The position numbers were made by a program, and so were the translations under genes. From Pholiota molesta (lineage: Eukaryota; Basidiomycota; Agaricomycetes; Agaricales; Strophariaceae): DNA of 64,000 nucleotides. The notes under the pieces are model-generated. The model ran no database searches. It had not been told where the DNA came from and saw only the letters and a list, made by a program, of their open reading frames with translations. The stretch spans positions 124,001 to 188,000 of the forward strand of contig JACGCK010000055.1 of the NCBI GenBank assembly GCA_014925825.1, given 5' to 3'. Shown here in pieces: positions 1-11,577 of the stretch. The stretch's first letter is position 1; the number at the start of each line of letters is the position of its first letter.

Positions 1-1518
1 CGCCGGTCTCCACATCCGAATCGTCCGAACACCCATGGCCGAAACCCACCTCGTACCGACCGGTTATCCTTCCTTCACCTATTCGTATGTAACTGCCTGG
101 AACTGCCTTCTTTTGGCTGGTAACGGGATAGTGCCTATGATGTAAAAGAGACAAGGGAGGTTTTGCCGGCGGGTATCTACCCAGACAAGCTTCGCTCAAG
201 TAGCTGAAGGAAGGTTCGCTCTTTGAGGTTCTTATTCTCACTGATGGCGACATATCTTGTATCATTTCCAGGATACGTAGTATGCGCTCGTTGACTTACT
301 AACGCAATCTTCACGGGAAGTGTAGTGGTTTGAGGAAGTCTGCACTGTGCAGTGCCAGTGGCCGACAATTGTAAATGCCTTATCTCTATTTTGAATACCG
401 AAGCAACTATTTTGGAATTTCGAGTCAGAATACGGGAACACATATCGATTGGTAGCCTGGACCGCGGTCGGATTACTCTTCTTCAATCTCTAAGCCAAGG
501 CTTCCAAGTTGAAGTACTGACTCATACTTCGTCCGAGGTCTTTGTAGTAGTACATAGGGCTTACGATTCGAAGGCTTCTTTGAAATGATCACCGCAGTTC
601 GAACATAATTCGATTCTTTCTGGAACCCAACTGGAACCCTTGGAATGTTAGTGATAGTAATAACTGTACGAAATACATAACCTATGTTTTTCCTATTCTT
701 CTCTTGCATAAACCACTTCGTAATCTTGGGCATTCGGGCACTTTGGCGATTTCAATGCGGTTTTCGCATGAGGCTAATGTCATACGTATTAAGATTACAA
801 CGCAGCATTACCATGGTCCATTACCGAACGGACTTCCCTAATTGAAGCCTCTAGAAACTGAACAGGTACACCTTCGAAGGTGTTCCATGGTACGAGTTTC
901 GGAGTCCTTGGAAGGAGATTTCCGCACAGAGTCTAGGCGCGAAAAACGGTGAGGAACTCTAGAAACGGATACCGTCAGAGGTGCGCCGAATCTTTTCAAG
1001 TTTGCTCTAACAGTTACAATTGGATAGCAAACTCTGAGTTCGAGTTTGGTAGGACACCACCTGACACCACCAAGCTTTTGTGAAGAAATGATTGTTTCTG
1101 TTAATAGCGTAGAGGCGCTGGTTCTTGTATGTGTGCGCCTCAGGTGCGCCTCGCAACGAGCTCGCAACTGTAACGAGCTTCGGCGAAAGATGTCTCCCCA
1201 ATATTCTAGCGCGAATAAAACGCGATTGTGCCGGCGATCTCGTAGGAGTCAAAGCAAGTACATAGCAGTGTTGAAATGCTACTTTCGATGACCCGTTTCC
1301 CTTTTTAATAAATTCAATCACAACACTGGAGTTTCTTCACTAAGAGGTTCTCATGTAGATTCATACTTGCTGCAATATATGTTGCTCTCAAGATCACTCG
1401 GGAAAGTTAAAAGTTAAAAGTATGTGCATTAACACTGCCGAAACCAGTCGGACAGGCTCAGCAAACTATGGACTATGGTGTGTGTATATACATCCCTTGT
1501 AACATTTACGATAGATTT
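1..1518. other. Intergenic, no gene recognised
   Basis: Only short overlapping open frames without family signatures or convincing splice structure are present. I see no RNA gene, repeat or promoter that I can support. It includes the region 3' of the secreted Ala/Pro/Thr-rich gene that ends at 1519. Confidence 0.5.
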
Positions 1519-2879
1519 TTAGACATTTAGTTGGCGCCTGACTGCAGATGCCCATGATGCTCCGCTGACTGCCAAAGTCCGACGGTGAACGGAGCGGCGC
1601 GAGGCGCTGCCGGCATCCGGGGTGGCATCGGGTGTCGCGGCGGCGTCAGTCGCAGTAGCGTCCGTGGCGGCAGCGGTGGAAGTGGGGGTGCTGGCCCCAC
1701 CATCGACTGGTGTTGGCGTGGCATCTCCTCCGTTAGCAGGGGTTCCATCCGTGGAAGGGGCGGTAGTCCCATCGGCGGGGGGAGTCGTGCTGTCGGTAGC
1801 AGCGGAGGGGGTGCCAGTGGAAGTGGCGCTGGGGGCAGCGCTGTCAGTGGCGGTGGTGGGCGAAGCCGCGGCGGGCGCAGGCGTCGGGGCAGCATCCGGA
1901 ACGGCGGCGGGAGTGGCTGGCGTCGCAGTGGGAGTGCTTTCAGCAGCGGCACTGGTGGTGGCCGCAGGGTCAGCACCAGCGGCGGGGGGGACGGAGCCAG
2001 CGTCGGGAGCACCGGCAGAGGGGGACGCGGGCGCGCTGGCGGCGGGGTCAGCAGGGGCGGGGCTGGAGCCGGAAGCGGGTGTAGGATCGGCTGGGGGAGC
2101 AGGTCTATTGGCAGCGGGCACCTGTGTCGGAACAGCAGGGGTCGCCGCAGCGGGCGTCGCGTCTGTAGCGGCTGGGGCTGGGGTCGCATCTGCGGAAGGC
2201 GCAGCGGCGGCGGGTGGGGTCACAACGGGAACCGATGCATCGGGAATAGTGGTCGCAACACTGATCGTGGTGCTCACGTTCGGGGCATCGGTACAGGGAG
2301 TGGAAGCAACCTTCGCGCCGGCGGCAGCGCTGCTGTGGTGCTTCGCATGCTTGGCATGCTTGTCATGGTGTTTCGGGACTTCACCAAAGTTGTAAGCAGC
2401 AGCGTCCGCAGGGGTGTCGTGGACAGTGACTTTATTGAAGGTCAGGGTTTCCTTGACAGAAGTGGCAGGGTCGCGCTTGTAGAAGTCGTGGAGGACACGG
2501 CGAGGGTAGCGGCGGTCGCGTGCTTCAACAACGGGAGCAACAGCTTCCAACGCGGGCTCGCGAACCTCAACGACCTCAGAGAAAGGTACATCCCTTTCTG
2601 AGACGATACGAGCCGAGCGACGGCTGACTCGTCCCAGGAGAGACCGACGGCGGTTGTCCTGCACGTCGACGATGGCAGCTCGTGCAACGGGCTGCACCGG
2701 AGTGCTTATCTCTGCACGAGCAACGGGTTCGGCAGTGGCCATTCTAAATAAAGTAATTTTGCTTAGAACCTTCTACCAAAAGCCCTCAAAAAATGAACAT
2801 ACCTGATGGGGGCGCCCAAGACCGTGGCAGCATTGAAGACCAAGGTGGCAAGGAGGAGAGTCGAGGCTGAGGAAATCAT
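1519..2879 (-). CDS. Secreted Ala/Pro/Thr-rich low-complexity protein
   Basis: Two exons, 2879-2803 and 2743-1519, are separated by a 59 nt GT-AG intron and give 433 aa. Exon 1 encodes a signal peptide: a short polar start, a hydrophobic core (LLLATLVF) and an AXVLGAP-like cleavage region. The second exon is open from its first base, and its own internal Met is only codon 27, which is why I prefer the spliced start. After the signal come basic clusters (RRR, SRR, RRYPRR) that resemble Kex2-type processing sites, then a His/Lys stretch (HDKHAKHAKHH). About 230 residues of Ala/Pro/Thr/Ser repeats follow, likely heavily O-glycosylated, and the C-terminus is again basic (RRSVHRR). No family is recognised; a cell-wall or secreted mucin-like role is inference. 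The very high GC content makes the opposite strand open by chance. Confidence 0.75.
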
Positions 2880-4446
2880 CGTAGGAACAGACGAAGAAAT
2901 CGGAGAAATGTCTTTCGAAAGGTGTATGGGATGTCGACCGGCGAAATAGACAGAACTCTAGGGGCAACCTGGCACCGAAGAGATTTGGAATGGGAGCACT
3001 GCTGGGGAATCATCATGTTCGCCACGTCTTTTTATACCTGTGGAAAGCGAGGAGCATCAGTATCCTGGGAAACATATCAAATACCGGAATAGTTTCCATC
3101 ATGAAATCCATCACTCTGACCGGCTGTGCTTATCCTTGCTTATCCGAGAACGGCTTCAAGGCCGCGAAGCGAGGCCATCTTGCAGATTATTTACTATCAT
3201 GACTGATCTGAGCCTGACCGCGCGACCTTGTACACATCCTGTCCATACTTGCTTACAGGGAATTTCTATGGGGAGGATTTTGGATATTGATGCTTTATTC
3301 GAGGATGTAATAGTCAGCCGACCATTGCGTATCATGACCTGATGAGATTAAAAGCCCCGTTTCAGAATGACGCACAGCCCTCGGCCTCACGCCCTGCCGT
3401 GCTGCGCCGCGCCAGGCCGCACCCACCACTGCTGGAGGCAATGGCTGTTTCTTTTGGAAACAGCCTATTGTGAACAGGTTTCAAGGCTGTTCCCCAACTG
3501 TTCCCGAAGTTTTTTCTGTGAACAGCCTATGCAACAGGTTAAAAATACACTTTTTCCGGGCTGTTTTCACATGGAACAATGATCACCTCCAGCAGTGCAC
3601 AGGTGTTTGGAGTGCAAGATACTATTTGGTCATGGGGCGAAAGTTTCGACCTGTCTTGACGTCTCGGGCGCTAATTTACTCATTAGCTTTACTCAAGTAC
3701 GAACCCAAGGGTTCATAGCATTTCATAGCTATGTAGTTTGCAAGTATACCACTGTGCAATCGAATGAGTATATATGCGCTAGCTTCAGCCTTAGCTGATA
3801 TGATGGATAACGGGACAAGTAATGCGAACCCACCGGAAGACCGATTCTGGCTTGTTGATCTCTTGAGTTTAGTATGCTCCAAGAATCAAGATGCTATTTC
3901 TAGTAGTCATCAAGTAGTCATATCAGCGGTCGTTTCAAGCACGTATCAGTGATATCACGGTCTGAGAACCCCGAGTTGTAAAGTCATTGACAGAAGAGAG
4001 GAAATTCGTTGAGGGAAGCTTTGGAAAGTTCACCGCCCAGTCAACGCCCAGTCCAAGCCAAGTCTTAGTCCAAGCCTGTCGTCGTTGGATTTGAAAATGC
4101 GGGAACGCGGCCGGTAACTTCCGGTTATTAACTGTAGGCCTGGATGCTGGCGGTAATGGTTCTCTATCTCTCTCATTCCTCTCATTTTATTGAAGACAGA
4201 ATTTTATCACAGCAAGATACAGGAAACCTAATACCAAGCGACAGACAACGAAAGAATACAAGTACAAAAATGTTTTAGTCGGCACCTGCCCTAATGTGAA
4301 GGTAAGCACTGAACTAACCGTCAAAGTCGAAAGACCTCAACATACCACGTCCTTTCTCTCAAAAATATACAGGCCTCCCCTCCCTATGTCGCCCATTCAA
4401 TACATCTAACAACTTTGCTAACAATCCTGCTTGAATCCTTGCCGCT
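2880..4446. other. Intergenic with a nested inverted repeat
   Basis: No gene is recognised. The stretch holds the upstream region of the secreted protein gene and the inverted-repeat element at 3427-3597. Around 4034-4080 there are short direct repeats of a CCAGTCAA/GTCCAAGCC type. The remainder shows only short non-convincing frames. Confidence 0.5.
3427..3597. repeat. Nested inverted-repeat (hairpin) element
   Basis: Outer arms CACTGCTGGAGG (3427-3438) and CCTCCAGCAGTG (3586-3597) are perfect complements over 12 bp. Inside lies a perfect 9 bp hairpin, GGCTGTTTC/GAAACAGCC (3443-3451 and 3457-3465, 5 nt loop), and several further GGCTGTT and AACAGCC words. The arrangement could fold into one long structured RNA or be the remains of a small foldback element. 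Which one cannot be decided from one copy. Confidence 0.6.
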
Positions 4447-5163
4447 TTAGAAGACAATGTTCGTTCTAGAAAAATGTCGTGATACCGTCTCGTCTTCTTC
4501 TCGTTCTGGCACCAAGGCCATCGTCGAGGTAGACCCGGCCAAAATAATCCCACCACCAAAATGTCGAAAACTAGCCTGCCATGCGTCTTGCGAACTTTGT
4601 CTCGGAGTATCCGCATGCGGACCTTGGTCTCCGTCTGACTCGCCACTGGTATCGCTGTCCATATCCGTGTCCTGATAATACGCCGCCGAAGCAGGAAATC
4701 CTGGGCGCTCGTAAAGCTCCACCGCGTCGAAATACTGCGCGTTCGATAGCCCCTCCTCCACGAAGCTATGGAATTCGAAAGGCTCCCATTTCTCTCGGTT
4801 GTGCAGCATGCCCTGTTCGAAGATGGCGCGCAGGTCAGGATCTCGCGTGTACGAATCTTCATCCGAGTCGTCGTCGTCGATCCCGCGAGGATAGTCGTAG
4901 TATGCCTCGTCGGTCTGTGCTGCATAATATAAGTCGTCATCGTCAAAATACTGCGCATCGTGGTCGGGGCCGGCGCTTGAGACGCGGCTGTAGAGATCGA
5001 TTTCCCTGTCGAATAAGGTCATGATGATATGATCGTCATCGTCGGCGTGCGGTGCTGGGTGTTTTCGGTTTGAGATATCATGGAGGATCTCTTGCGTGTA
5101 AATTTCTTCGTCTTCAATTGCGTGTGGGCAATCCGCTATTGTGGACGGGATATAGGTGTGCAT
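4447..5163 (-). CDS. Acidic hypothetical protein
   Basis: One long open frame, about 238 aa from the Met at 5163; it is open further upstream to 5226. A strong GTAAGT donor near 5260 and a CTGCTCAG acceptor just before codon SPQLLG suggest a 5' intron. The exon upstream of it has no Met in the joined frame, so I take that exon as untranslated leader and start at 5163. The protein is rich in Asp/Glu/Tyr, with DDDD runs and repeated YYDYP/YYAAQ-type segments. It has no signal peptide or membrane segment and ends in a Phe-terminated tail. I recognise no family. The leader carries a short upstream frame beginning ATGTCCCGAATC (about 5413) that stops after 15 codons, which could damp translation. 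Confidence 0.5.
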   Translation of the reverse strand: MHTYIPSTIADCPHAIEDEEIYTQEILHDISNRKHPAPHADDDDHIIMTLFDREIDLYSRVSSAGPDHDAQYFDDDDLYYAAQTDEAYYDYPRGIDDDDSDEDSYTRDPDLRAIFEQGMLHNREKWEPFEFHSFVEEGLSNAQYFDAVELYERPGFPASAAYYQDTDMDSDTSGESDGDQGPHADTPRQSSQDAWQASFRHFGGGIILAGSTSTMALVPEREEDETVSRHFSRTNIVF

Positions 5164-5226
5164 ATCCGGTCCTAGCAATTGAGGGCTGAGCAGCAGAGAA
5201 CGGGCGTGCATGTATGTATCAATCAA

Positions 5227-5722
5227 TGTCCCCCTTCAATTCCTTATATATACAAACTTACCTCGTAGGAGCCAATGGCGGCTGCTGCGAAGCGTCTCTG
5301 AGTGGAAGGGAACTTGCTTGGAGATAGAGTTGCGAGGTGCGATGTACCAGAAGATGTAGTGTATCTACGAGAGAGAAGAAGCACCTCGATTTGCGGTCGT
5401 GATTCGGGACATTCGCTTGATTAAAGCTGCTGAGTGCTAAGCAGCGGTCGTCGAGGAGGCAGGAATGAAAGAATCAATTATATAGTATGTGCGCTAAAAT
5501 ATATTGCCTCCCTGTAGTATCCGCTTTAATGAAGCCCTAATCCGCAAAGCTTGTGTCCATTATAGTTCTGAGAGGGGACGAACGTTCAATTTTGGCTCGT
5601 TACTAAGACACTGGGTGACGACACCCTTCAGAATGAAAGATACAGGCGACATCCTGCGATTCCGGCTCCGACGGATGTTTTTCCTATTAACAGCAATCGT
5701 TCCTAGGGCGCAGAGAGTCTGT
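5227..5722. other. Leader and intergenic region
   Basis: This holds the probable spliced 5' leader of the acidic protein gene, including a 15-codon upstream frame at about 5413. It then runs through unremarkable sequence to the edge of the inverted-repeat element at 5723. Confidence 0.4.
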
Positions 5723-7252
5723 AGTCGATTGGTATAACTCGATTAGGTTTCGATGATTCCCGTGATGGCGGCAAGGCAACGGCCATCGTCTGCCTTGGTG
5801 GGACCCAGAGAACCGCTCGCGAAGGCGCCGTCAAGAAGGCGCCCATAATTACAGTGCTGTCGTGGGACATTACCTAAATTGGGCGCGCGCTCCGCCGCCT
5901 GATGCGCGCTCCCGCGTCCGCCCTCCTGCTTGGTGGCACAGAGAATGGGCTCTAGCTCAGTCCGCTTACCTTCGCTCCTTTCGAATTTTGGCACATAATT
6001 AGGCATAGTAGGTAGAAGTATTAATATGGTGTTTAAAATGATTATATACCGGGCTATTCATCAAAAAAGCGGTCTCCTATGGCTGGGGAGGGGGAGTAGA
6101 GGCAGTTTATATGCCTTAAACACACGGAGACTCATATATTAGAGTGAATATACTATTTATACTACTATAATTATTTATTTGCTGAGCTTTAGGTTCCCAA
6201 GTGTTGAATGAAGTGACCCATGAAGAGATCTATAGGGACGGTGTCATAGGAAATATATATAGGCATATGTATGGTATTAAAAAAATTATTTGAGCGGATA
6301 TAGCACTGCATAGAAGTACTATACCATATATACACTGATTCTATGAGGCTATTATAGTACATTATAGGCGAAAATGGGTCATGAGGAGGTGAAACATGCC
6401 AAACACGTCTAAAGGACGTATTCAGCCTATAGAAATACAAATAGCGGTCTAAAAATCTGTGAAGCCAGAGTATAATAGCTTTAGTAAATTCCTACAGAAT
6501 AAGATAGGCCGCAAAGCAATCCAATGAGCAGGTAAAAAGATATGTCGGAATTAATGGGTAGGACATGCTGGTTGTGTGCCCCATCACACCCTCCCTAAAG
6601 ATCTCCCCATGGGTCCCTTCATTCAACACTTGGGAACCTAAAGCTCAGCAAATAAATAATTATAGTAGTATAAATAGTATATTCACTCTAATATATGAGT
6701 CTCCGTGTTCAAGGCATATAAACTGCCTCTACCCCCCCTCCCCAGCCATAGGAGACCGCTTTTTGATGAATAGCCCGGTATATAATCATCTTAAACACCA
6801 TATTAATACTGCTACCTACTATGCCTAATTATGTGCCAAAATTCGAAAGGAGCGAAGGTATGCGGACTGAGCTAGAGCCCATTCTCTGTGCCACCAAGCA
6901 GGAGGGCGGACGCGGGAGCGCGCATCAGGCGGCGGAGCGCGCACCCAATTTAGGTAATGTCCCACGGCGGCGTGCTGTGATCTTAAGGTGACAGACATGA
7001 CACATTGACAGGGCGCGTAGAATTACCAATTGCGGCGTACGCGCCAAACGCGCGTTGTTACCACACTACAGTCTGAGTACCAATAATTGTGAATAACAAT
7101 TTTGGCACAGACATGGATGGCCGTGAGTACAGCTGACTAGGTAGAGGGCGGTTCCCGAGGTCTTGCACGGCACGGGCGACACTCGAACCAACTCCGACGT
7201 CCTCGGCTCAGCCGGAAATTAAAAGAAGCTCAGCGAGTTATACCAATCGACT
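5723..7252. mobile_element. Large inverted-repeat (palindromic) element
   Basis: The ends are perfect 19 bp complements, AGTCGATTGGTATAACTCG at 5723-5741 and its reverse complement at 7234-7252. Long inner arms at about 5860-6250 and 6581-6967 pair at roughly 90 percent by eye, for example GTGGGACATTACCTAAATT at 5862-5880 against 6947-6965. They flank an AT-rich loop of about 330 bp. The right outer arm carries about 240 bp that the left lacks. The terminal 19-mer resembles a tRNA A box and is followed on the right arm (minus strand) about 65 nt later by GGTTCGAG, a B-box-like word. Two head-to-head tRNA-derived SINE copies or a foldback transposon are the likeliest explanations. No transposase is encoded. 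Confidence 0.7.
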
Positions 7253-7742
7253 GATCACTGGGGCGCAGATACTTAGGTGTTGCCTCCTTTCAATTATAGC
7301 TCCAATAGATTGATCCATAAATATCTTGATCTACGCATTGTAAATGGAATATATACTCTACAATCATAAATAATCATGACGTTCTAATCTTCAGTATCGT
7401 AGATATTGTCTCTAAGCGACTGCGAGTCCGCACTGCAAAAGCTTCCTCCTATCCTTCTACACCCTCTCCGTGGAAGGTGCAGAACGCCTCCCAGCCGTGC
7501 ACAATATTTTTAGTAGGCAACTCCCGCGGAGGAGGGGCCACTTGACCACCTAGCGGGAGCTGTCCAGCCCGTCGTAAGTCCATACATAACATTCGTCCCG
7601 TCGTCGTCAGCTTGCCGTGTGTGCGATTCGCAAATCGCACCCCAAATGAAGCGCAATGCAGCCCATGCCCCAGTCCATCTTTCACACCACCCACAACTAC
7701 CCACCACCACCGCCACACACCACTCATAATGCAGAAAACGAA
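7253..7742. other. Intergenic
   Basis: AT-rich sequence follows the inverted-repeat element, then a GC-richer 3' flank of the MFS gene. No gene or RNA is recognised. Confidence 0.4.
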
Positions 7743-9745
7743 TCAAGGCGACGGCGAGGGCTCCGTGGACCTCCGCTTCGACTTCGACCGCCGCCGCTTT
7801 TTCGGCAGCAGCGCTGTGCAGCGGATGCCTGCGAGGGTTATCCCCAGGACGATGTAGTACACCATGTTCCCACCCGCCAGCCCCTGCTCGAGGGACATGG
7901 AGAATAGAGAAGACACGAAGGTGGGTGCGAAGGACCGCGTGCCTGAGCCCAGCATCTGCGCGACGCCGTTCACGGTAGCCATGGGGCCGCCTTCGGGAAC
8001 GGTCTCTATCAGCAGTACTTGGCCAGATCCTATAAGTATACGACCACCAAAGTGTTGTTAAGTACAGTTGAATGCGGTAAGAGTGATAAAGGATTCACGC
8101 ACCGTACGCTGCGTATATCATCGCCTGGGAGGCCAGTTGCACGGACATGCACGCGATGACCCATCCGTCCACTCTCCCCGCGCGCTTCGCGAAGAAGCCC
8201 ATGAGCGGGTACATGAGGAAGCAGAATATGATACAGGAGAAAGACACCGTGTACACCTTCCGCGCGCCGTACTTCCTGATGAAGCGTCCCAGGAACTTGG
8301 CCTGTGCGATGGCGTTGAGCGCCCCAGAACCGCCGAGCACTAGACCGATGTCAAACGCGTCCAGTCCGAGACCGCCTAGCGGGATGGATGTGGAATACAT
8401 GAGGGGCAAGAGCGTCACATGGCACATATCCAGGAAAGCGAGGAAGACATGGTTGATGAGGGTCATCACCATCGGGCGGCTGACTAGGATTTGGAGGTCT
8501 GGTTTGCTTTCGGTCGATGCATCACTTTGGTCAGCCAGGGTAGAGCTGCCAGACGAAGATGTGCTGTAATGAGATGCGGACAAATCCCCGGAGCCATATC
8601 CTTGAGGTTCTCCGTGCATGATTAATTGGCTGTTTTCAGTTACCCCAATCGGAGAACAAAGGTCGTCTGACATGGATTTCATATGTCTTTCGCGTTGATG
8701 TCTAGCGACAATAGAGGGCAAAGTCTGCAAGCAAGAGAATTAGACCATTTTCCCCCGGAACGTAAGGCGCAGTGTTTACCTCTTTCATCGCAATGCAAGC
8801 AATAATAAACGAAACGAATGAGAATATTCCAGCAACAGCACATGGAAGAAAATAGGGATGACTGCGTAGGTATCCGATGCGCCCTAGCACGTCTGGCCAG
8901 CGATCTGCTGGATTAGACAGGATGCCGCCTAAAATAGGTCTGCCAGTTTGCTTAGCCTGAGTTGTAACCATATCAGATTTGGGGCTAAACGCACCCTATC
9001 GTTGTTCCAGCGCCCCAGATCAAGGGTAGATACGCAAAGGCATCCCCTCTATTCGTAGAATCTGTCAACTGCGTAAAGAAAATATTTATGAGCAGGGAAA
9101 CCTCAAGAATTCCTATAGCTCTAGCTCACCTCCGCCATCATACTTTTCGAAACACCTGTAAGATTGAAAAATATAGATAGGTCAACGGACTCTTTACAAC
9201 GTAGTCGAACTTTCTGGATCATCTACGCACCAATGTTTCCATTGAAGACACCCTGAAGAGTGCGCATGGCTACGAGAGGCCAAAATTTACTCGCCATACC
9301 GAAGAAGAGCGTCGCAAACGCCAATCCCAAAGGGCCGCACAGCAGTATAGGTCTCCGCCCATAATGATCCGACATGTAGCCCCATTGCACTACGGTCAAG
9401 GCCTCCGCAAAGAAGAAAGCAGATTCCTGTGTTGAAAATTTTCGATCAGCACACTTTCCCGCGACGAATTTTTTTTTCACGCACAATGAACCCAGCATAG
9501 TACCCCGTCTTTTTCTCGTCGCCGTTCGTAATGCCCGTCTCCCTAACAAACTGGTTGATGAACGGGTAGATCACAGTAGCAGTGATAGGCTCCGCGAGTT
9601 GGATGAGGAAAACACTGAGCAGCTGAAATTTTGGCAATGGCGTCGGTTTTTCGAGGTCGTCCATTTCATCGTCGTCGTAATCGTGATCGTTATAGGGCGT
9701 AGCGTGGGCCGGATTTTCATGAGCTGGTCCTTCCATCAGCGACAT
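7743..9745 (-). CDS. MFS transporter 1 (TCR/Tet or ZIFL-like)
   Basis: Seven exons: 9745-9485, 9426-9231, 9155-9130, 9068-8995, 8939-8780, 8724-8103 and 8029-7743. They sum to 1626 nt and encode 541 aa. It is a membrane transporter of the major facilitator superfamily. The sequence shows the motif-A loop (WGYMSDHYGRRPILL), the conserved NGNIGVSKSMMAELTD segment after TM4, GPILGGIL in TM5, an acidic cytosolic N-terminus, a Ser-rich central loop of about 90 residues, and ETVPEGG near the last helices. This layout is typical of fungal drug/H+ or zinc-induced-facilitator-like carriers. The substrate cannot be read from sequence. A paralogue lies 1.8 kb away in the same orientation with matching exon lengths. 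Intron 2 (9230-9156) is absent from that paralogue. Confidence 0.92.
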
Positions 9746-11577
9746 CTTCAACTTTCAGGGAAAGAGATTCAGAGAATCAAGAAAGAAAGAGGAGGGGCTA
9801 AGGCGAAGACCGACAGCGGCGGGCGCTAGAGCTGAGTTTTAGTGAGCACAAGTGTAGTACTAAAGATCAAATTTGCGCGCTCCAACCTTTATCTACCTAT
9901 CAGGGCGGCATATCGTCACTGCCATTTTTTTAATTTGCAAGCTCCGGCTGAAGGAATGGAAAGTGGGTTATGGAAAGTTCTGAGCTGTTCTGACTTTGAA
10001 AGAGGAGTTGAATTTGCTAAAATCTTCTCGGCGCTTTCGGATGGCGCCTCCGAGGCGCATGCCGTAAAATGAAGGGATCACCATATGGCGCCCATAACCG
10101 TGTTCCGCCCGACAAAGGGCTCTGTAAACCAGTCACTTCGTCAAATTTCTCGAATTCTAAAAGTGTCCAGACTGTCAGGTGTATGTTGCCTATGACATAG
10201 AATCCTCGGAAATTAAGGTATAGTTTGTACGTGTACAATATCATAATCAGCTATTCTGATGTCCAGGCAAATTCCAGGCGCCCATTATTTCTAACCGTCT
10301 TCAGTCGTTGGCGTAGCGTTAGATAGAACCCATGATACCTTCAACCTCTTTCAACTAGTGCGCTCTACCATGCTGTGACTCCCAAATTGAGTGAGAATTC
10401 CCAACAAAGCTTCATCCCTAGATTCGCTACCAGTCCTTCCAGTCCTTCGATGGGATGTTTGATTTTACAACAAGCCCCTCAAAGAAATCGAACAACACCA
10501 TCGAAGGACTGAGAGCAAACAAGAGATTTTTGTAGAGCTGGTTTGTGACACGGACTTCGAACGAAAACTCACATTTAACGTTCCTCCGCTCACATCACAA
10601 AAATTCGTCCCTCCCAAATTCAACATATATTCGATCACATCTATTTGTGAAAAAAATAATCCAGTAGAACTGCACTATACATACATGGTTTCAACCTCAA
10701 ACGAACTGCGCGCATGACTGACTATTTACGAGGTCGATGACGGCCGGAAATCAAGAATTCCTGAACTCGTGGGATTCCTGGATGCCGAGGAGGCTGGGAG
10801 GGTATTGGAGAGGGATTATGTGGCCATAGAAAAAGGTAGTAACTGGGGCTAGAGCTTGAGGCAAGGATTCCCTGAACTTTTGGGATTCCATAGATGCTGA
10901 GGAGGCTGGGAAGGTGTAGGAGGGGGGAATCTATAGCCATAGAAAAGGATAATAGCAGGGGCTAGAGCTCGAGGCGGCGGGTGGCGAACTTGAGAGTCCA
11001 TATTCAGGAGTATAAGGTGGGTAAAGATAACCAGAATATGGGTTCCTGGCTAAGCTTTGATTCTGCGCAGGCATTGGCGGTTTGCGGTTGTGGATGGTGG
11101 ATTTGAGTGTGTCCTGCGAGGTTGACATAGGCGATGTGGGCGCTGAGGCGCCCGAGGTCGAGGAGCCGAGTGAATTGGATGTGACTCGGATTCTCGATGA
11201 TATGCATGGAAGTATTGATCCCACAACCCTGCGGTCAGCAGAAGATGATGTGGGTCTACATATGGACGCAGTCAAGGTCGAGGTCGAGGTTGATATTGAG
11301 AGCAGCGGGAGCGAATGATGGGAGACGGACGCAGGAGAAGAAGGTGGGGAGGACGGGGATTGCAGTAGATGTGGAATGTGAAAGAGACAAATCATCGACA
11401 TTTCACGAAGTCCAACGCGACAAAGCGTGGCTCTACAGGATGTGCTTCGTTGCTTCCAGAAAGTTAGCCTTCAGGCTTTGAACCTACTCCATCGCGTATG
11501 TTCGCATGTTCTAGTGAACAACCGAATGCAAAAAAAGAAAGAAAAAATCATATCAACCTAAAAAGAAAGAAAAATCG
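9746..11577. other. Intergenic between the two MFS genes
   Basis: This holds the MFS 1 upstream region and a tandem direct repeat at about 10750-10972. A Ser/Pro-rich open frame on the minus strand (10931-11401, 156 codons) overlaps the repeat, has no family features, and I do not call it a gene. The rest is unremarkable. Confidence 0.4.
10750..10972. repeat. Diverged tandem duplication, about 110 bp units
   Basis: Two direct copies lie at about 10750-10860 and 10864-10972. Each runs from a GATTCC(C)TGAACT word through GAGGAGGCTGGGA to GGGGCTAGAGCT(T/C)GAG, with many point differences and small indels. The function is unknown. Confidence 0.65.

Noticed and set aside
1585..2601. Long plus-strand open frame (338 codons, Gly/Ser/Arg-rich)
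   Set aside because: It is the exact antisense of the Ala/Pro/Thr-rich gene; the high GC content keeps the other strand open. It has no start context or splice structure of its own.
5723..5741. Possible functional tRNA gene
   Set aside because: The A-box-like word is present, but no complete cloverleaf with matching T-stem and acceptor stem can be formed at either end.
10931..11401. Ser/Pro-rich minus-strand frame of 156 codons between the MFS genes
   Set aside because: Low-complexity composition, overlap with a tandem repeat and no family or splice support.
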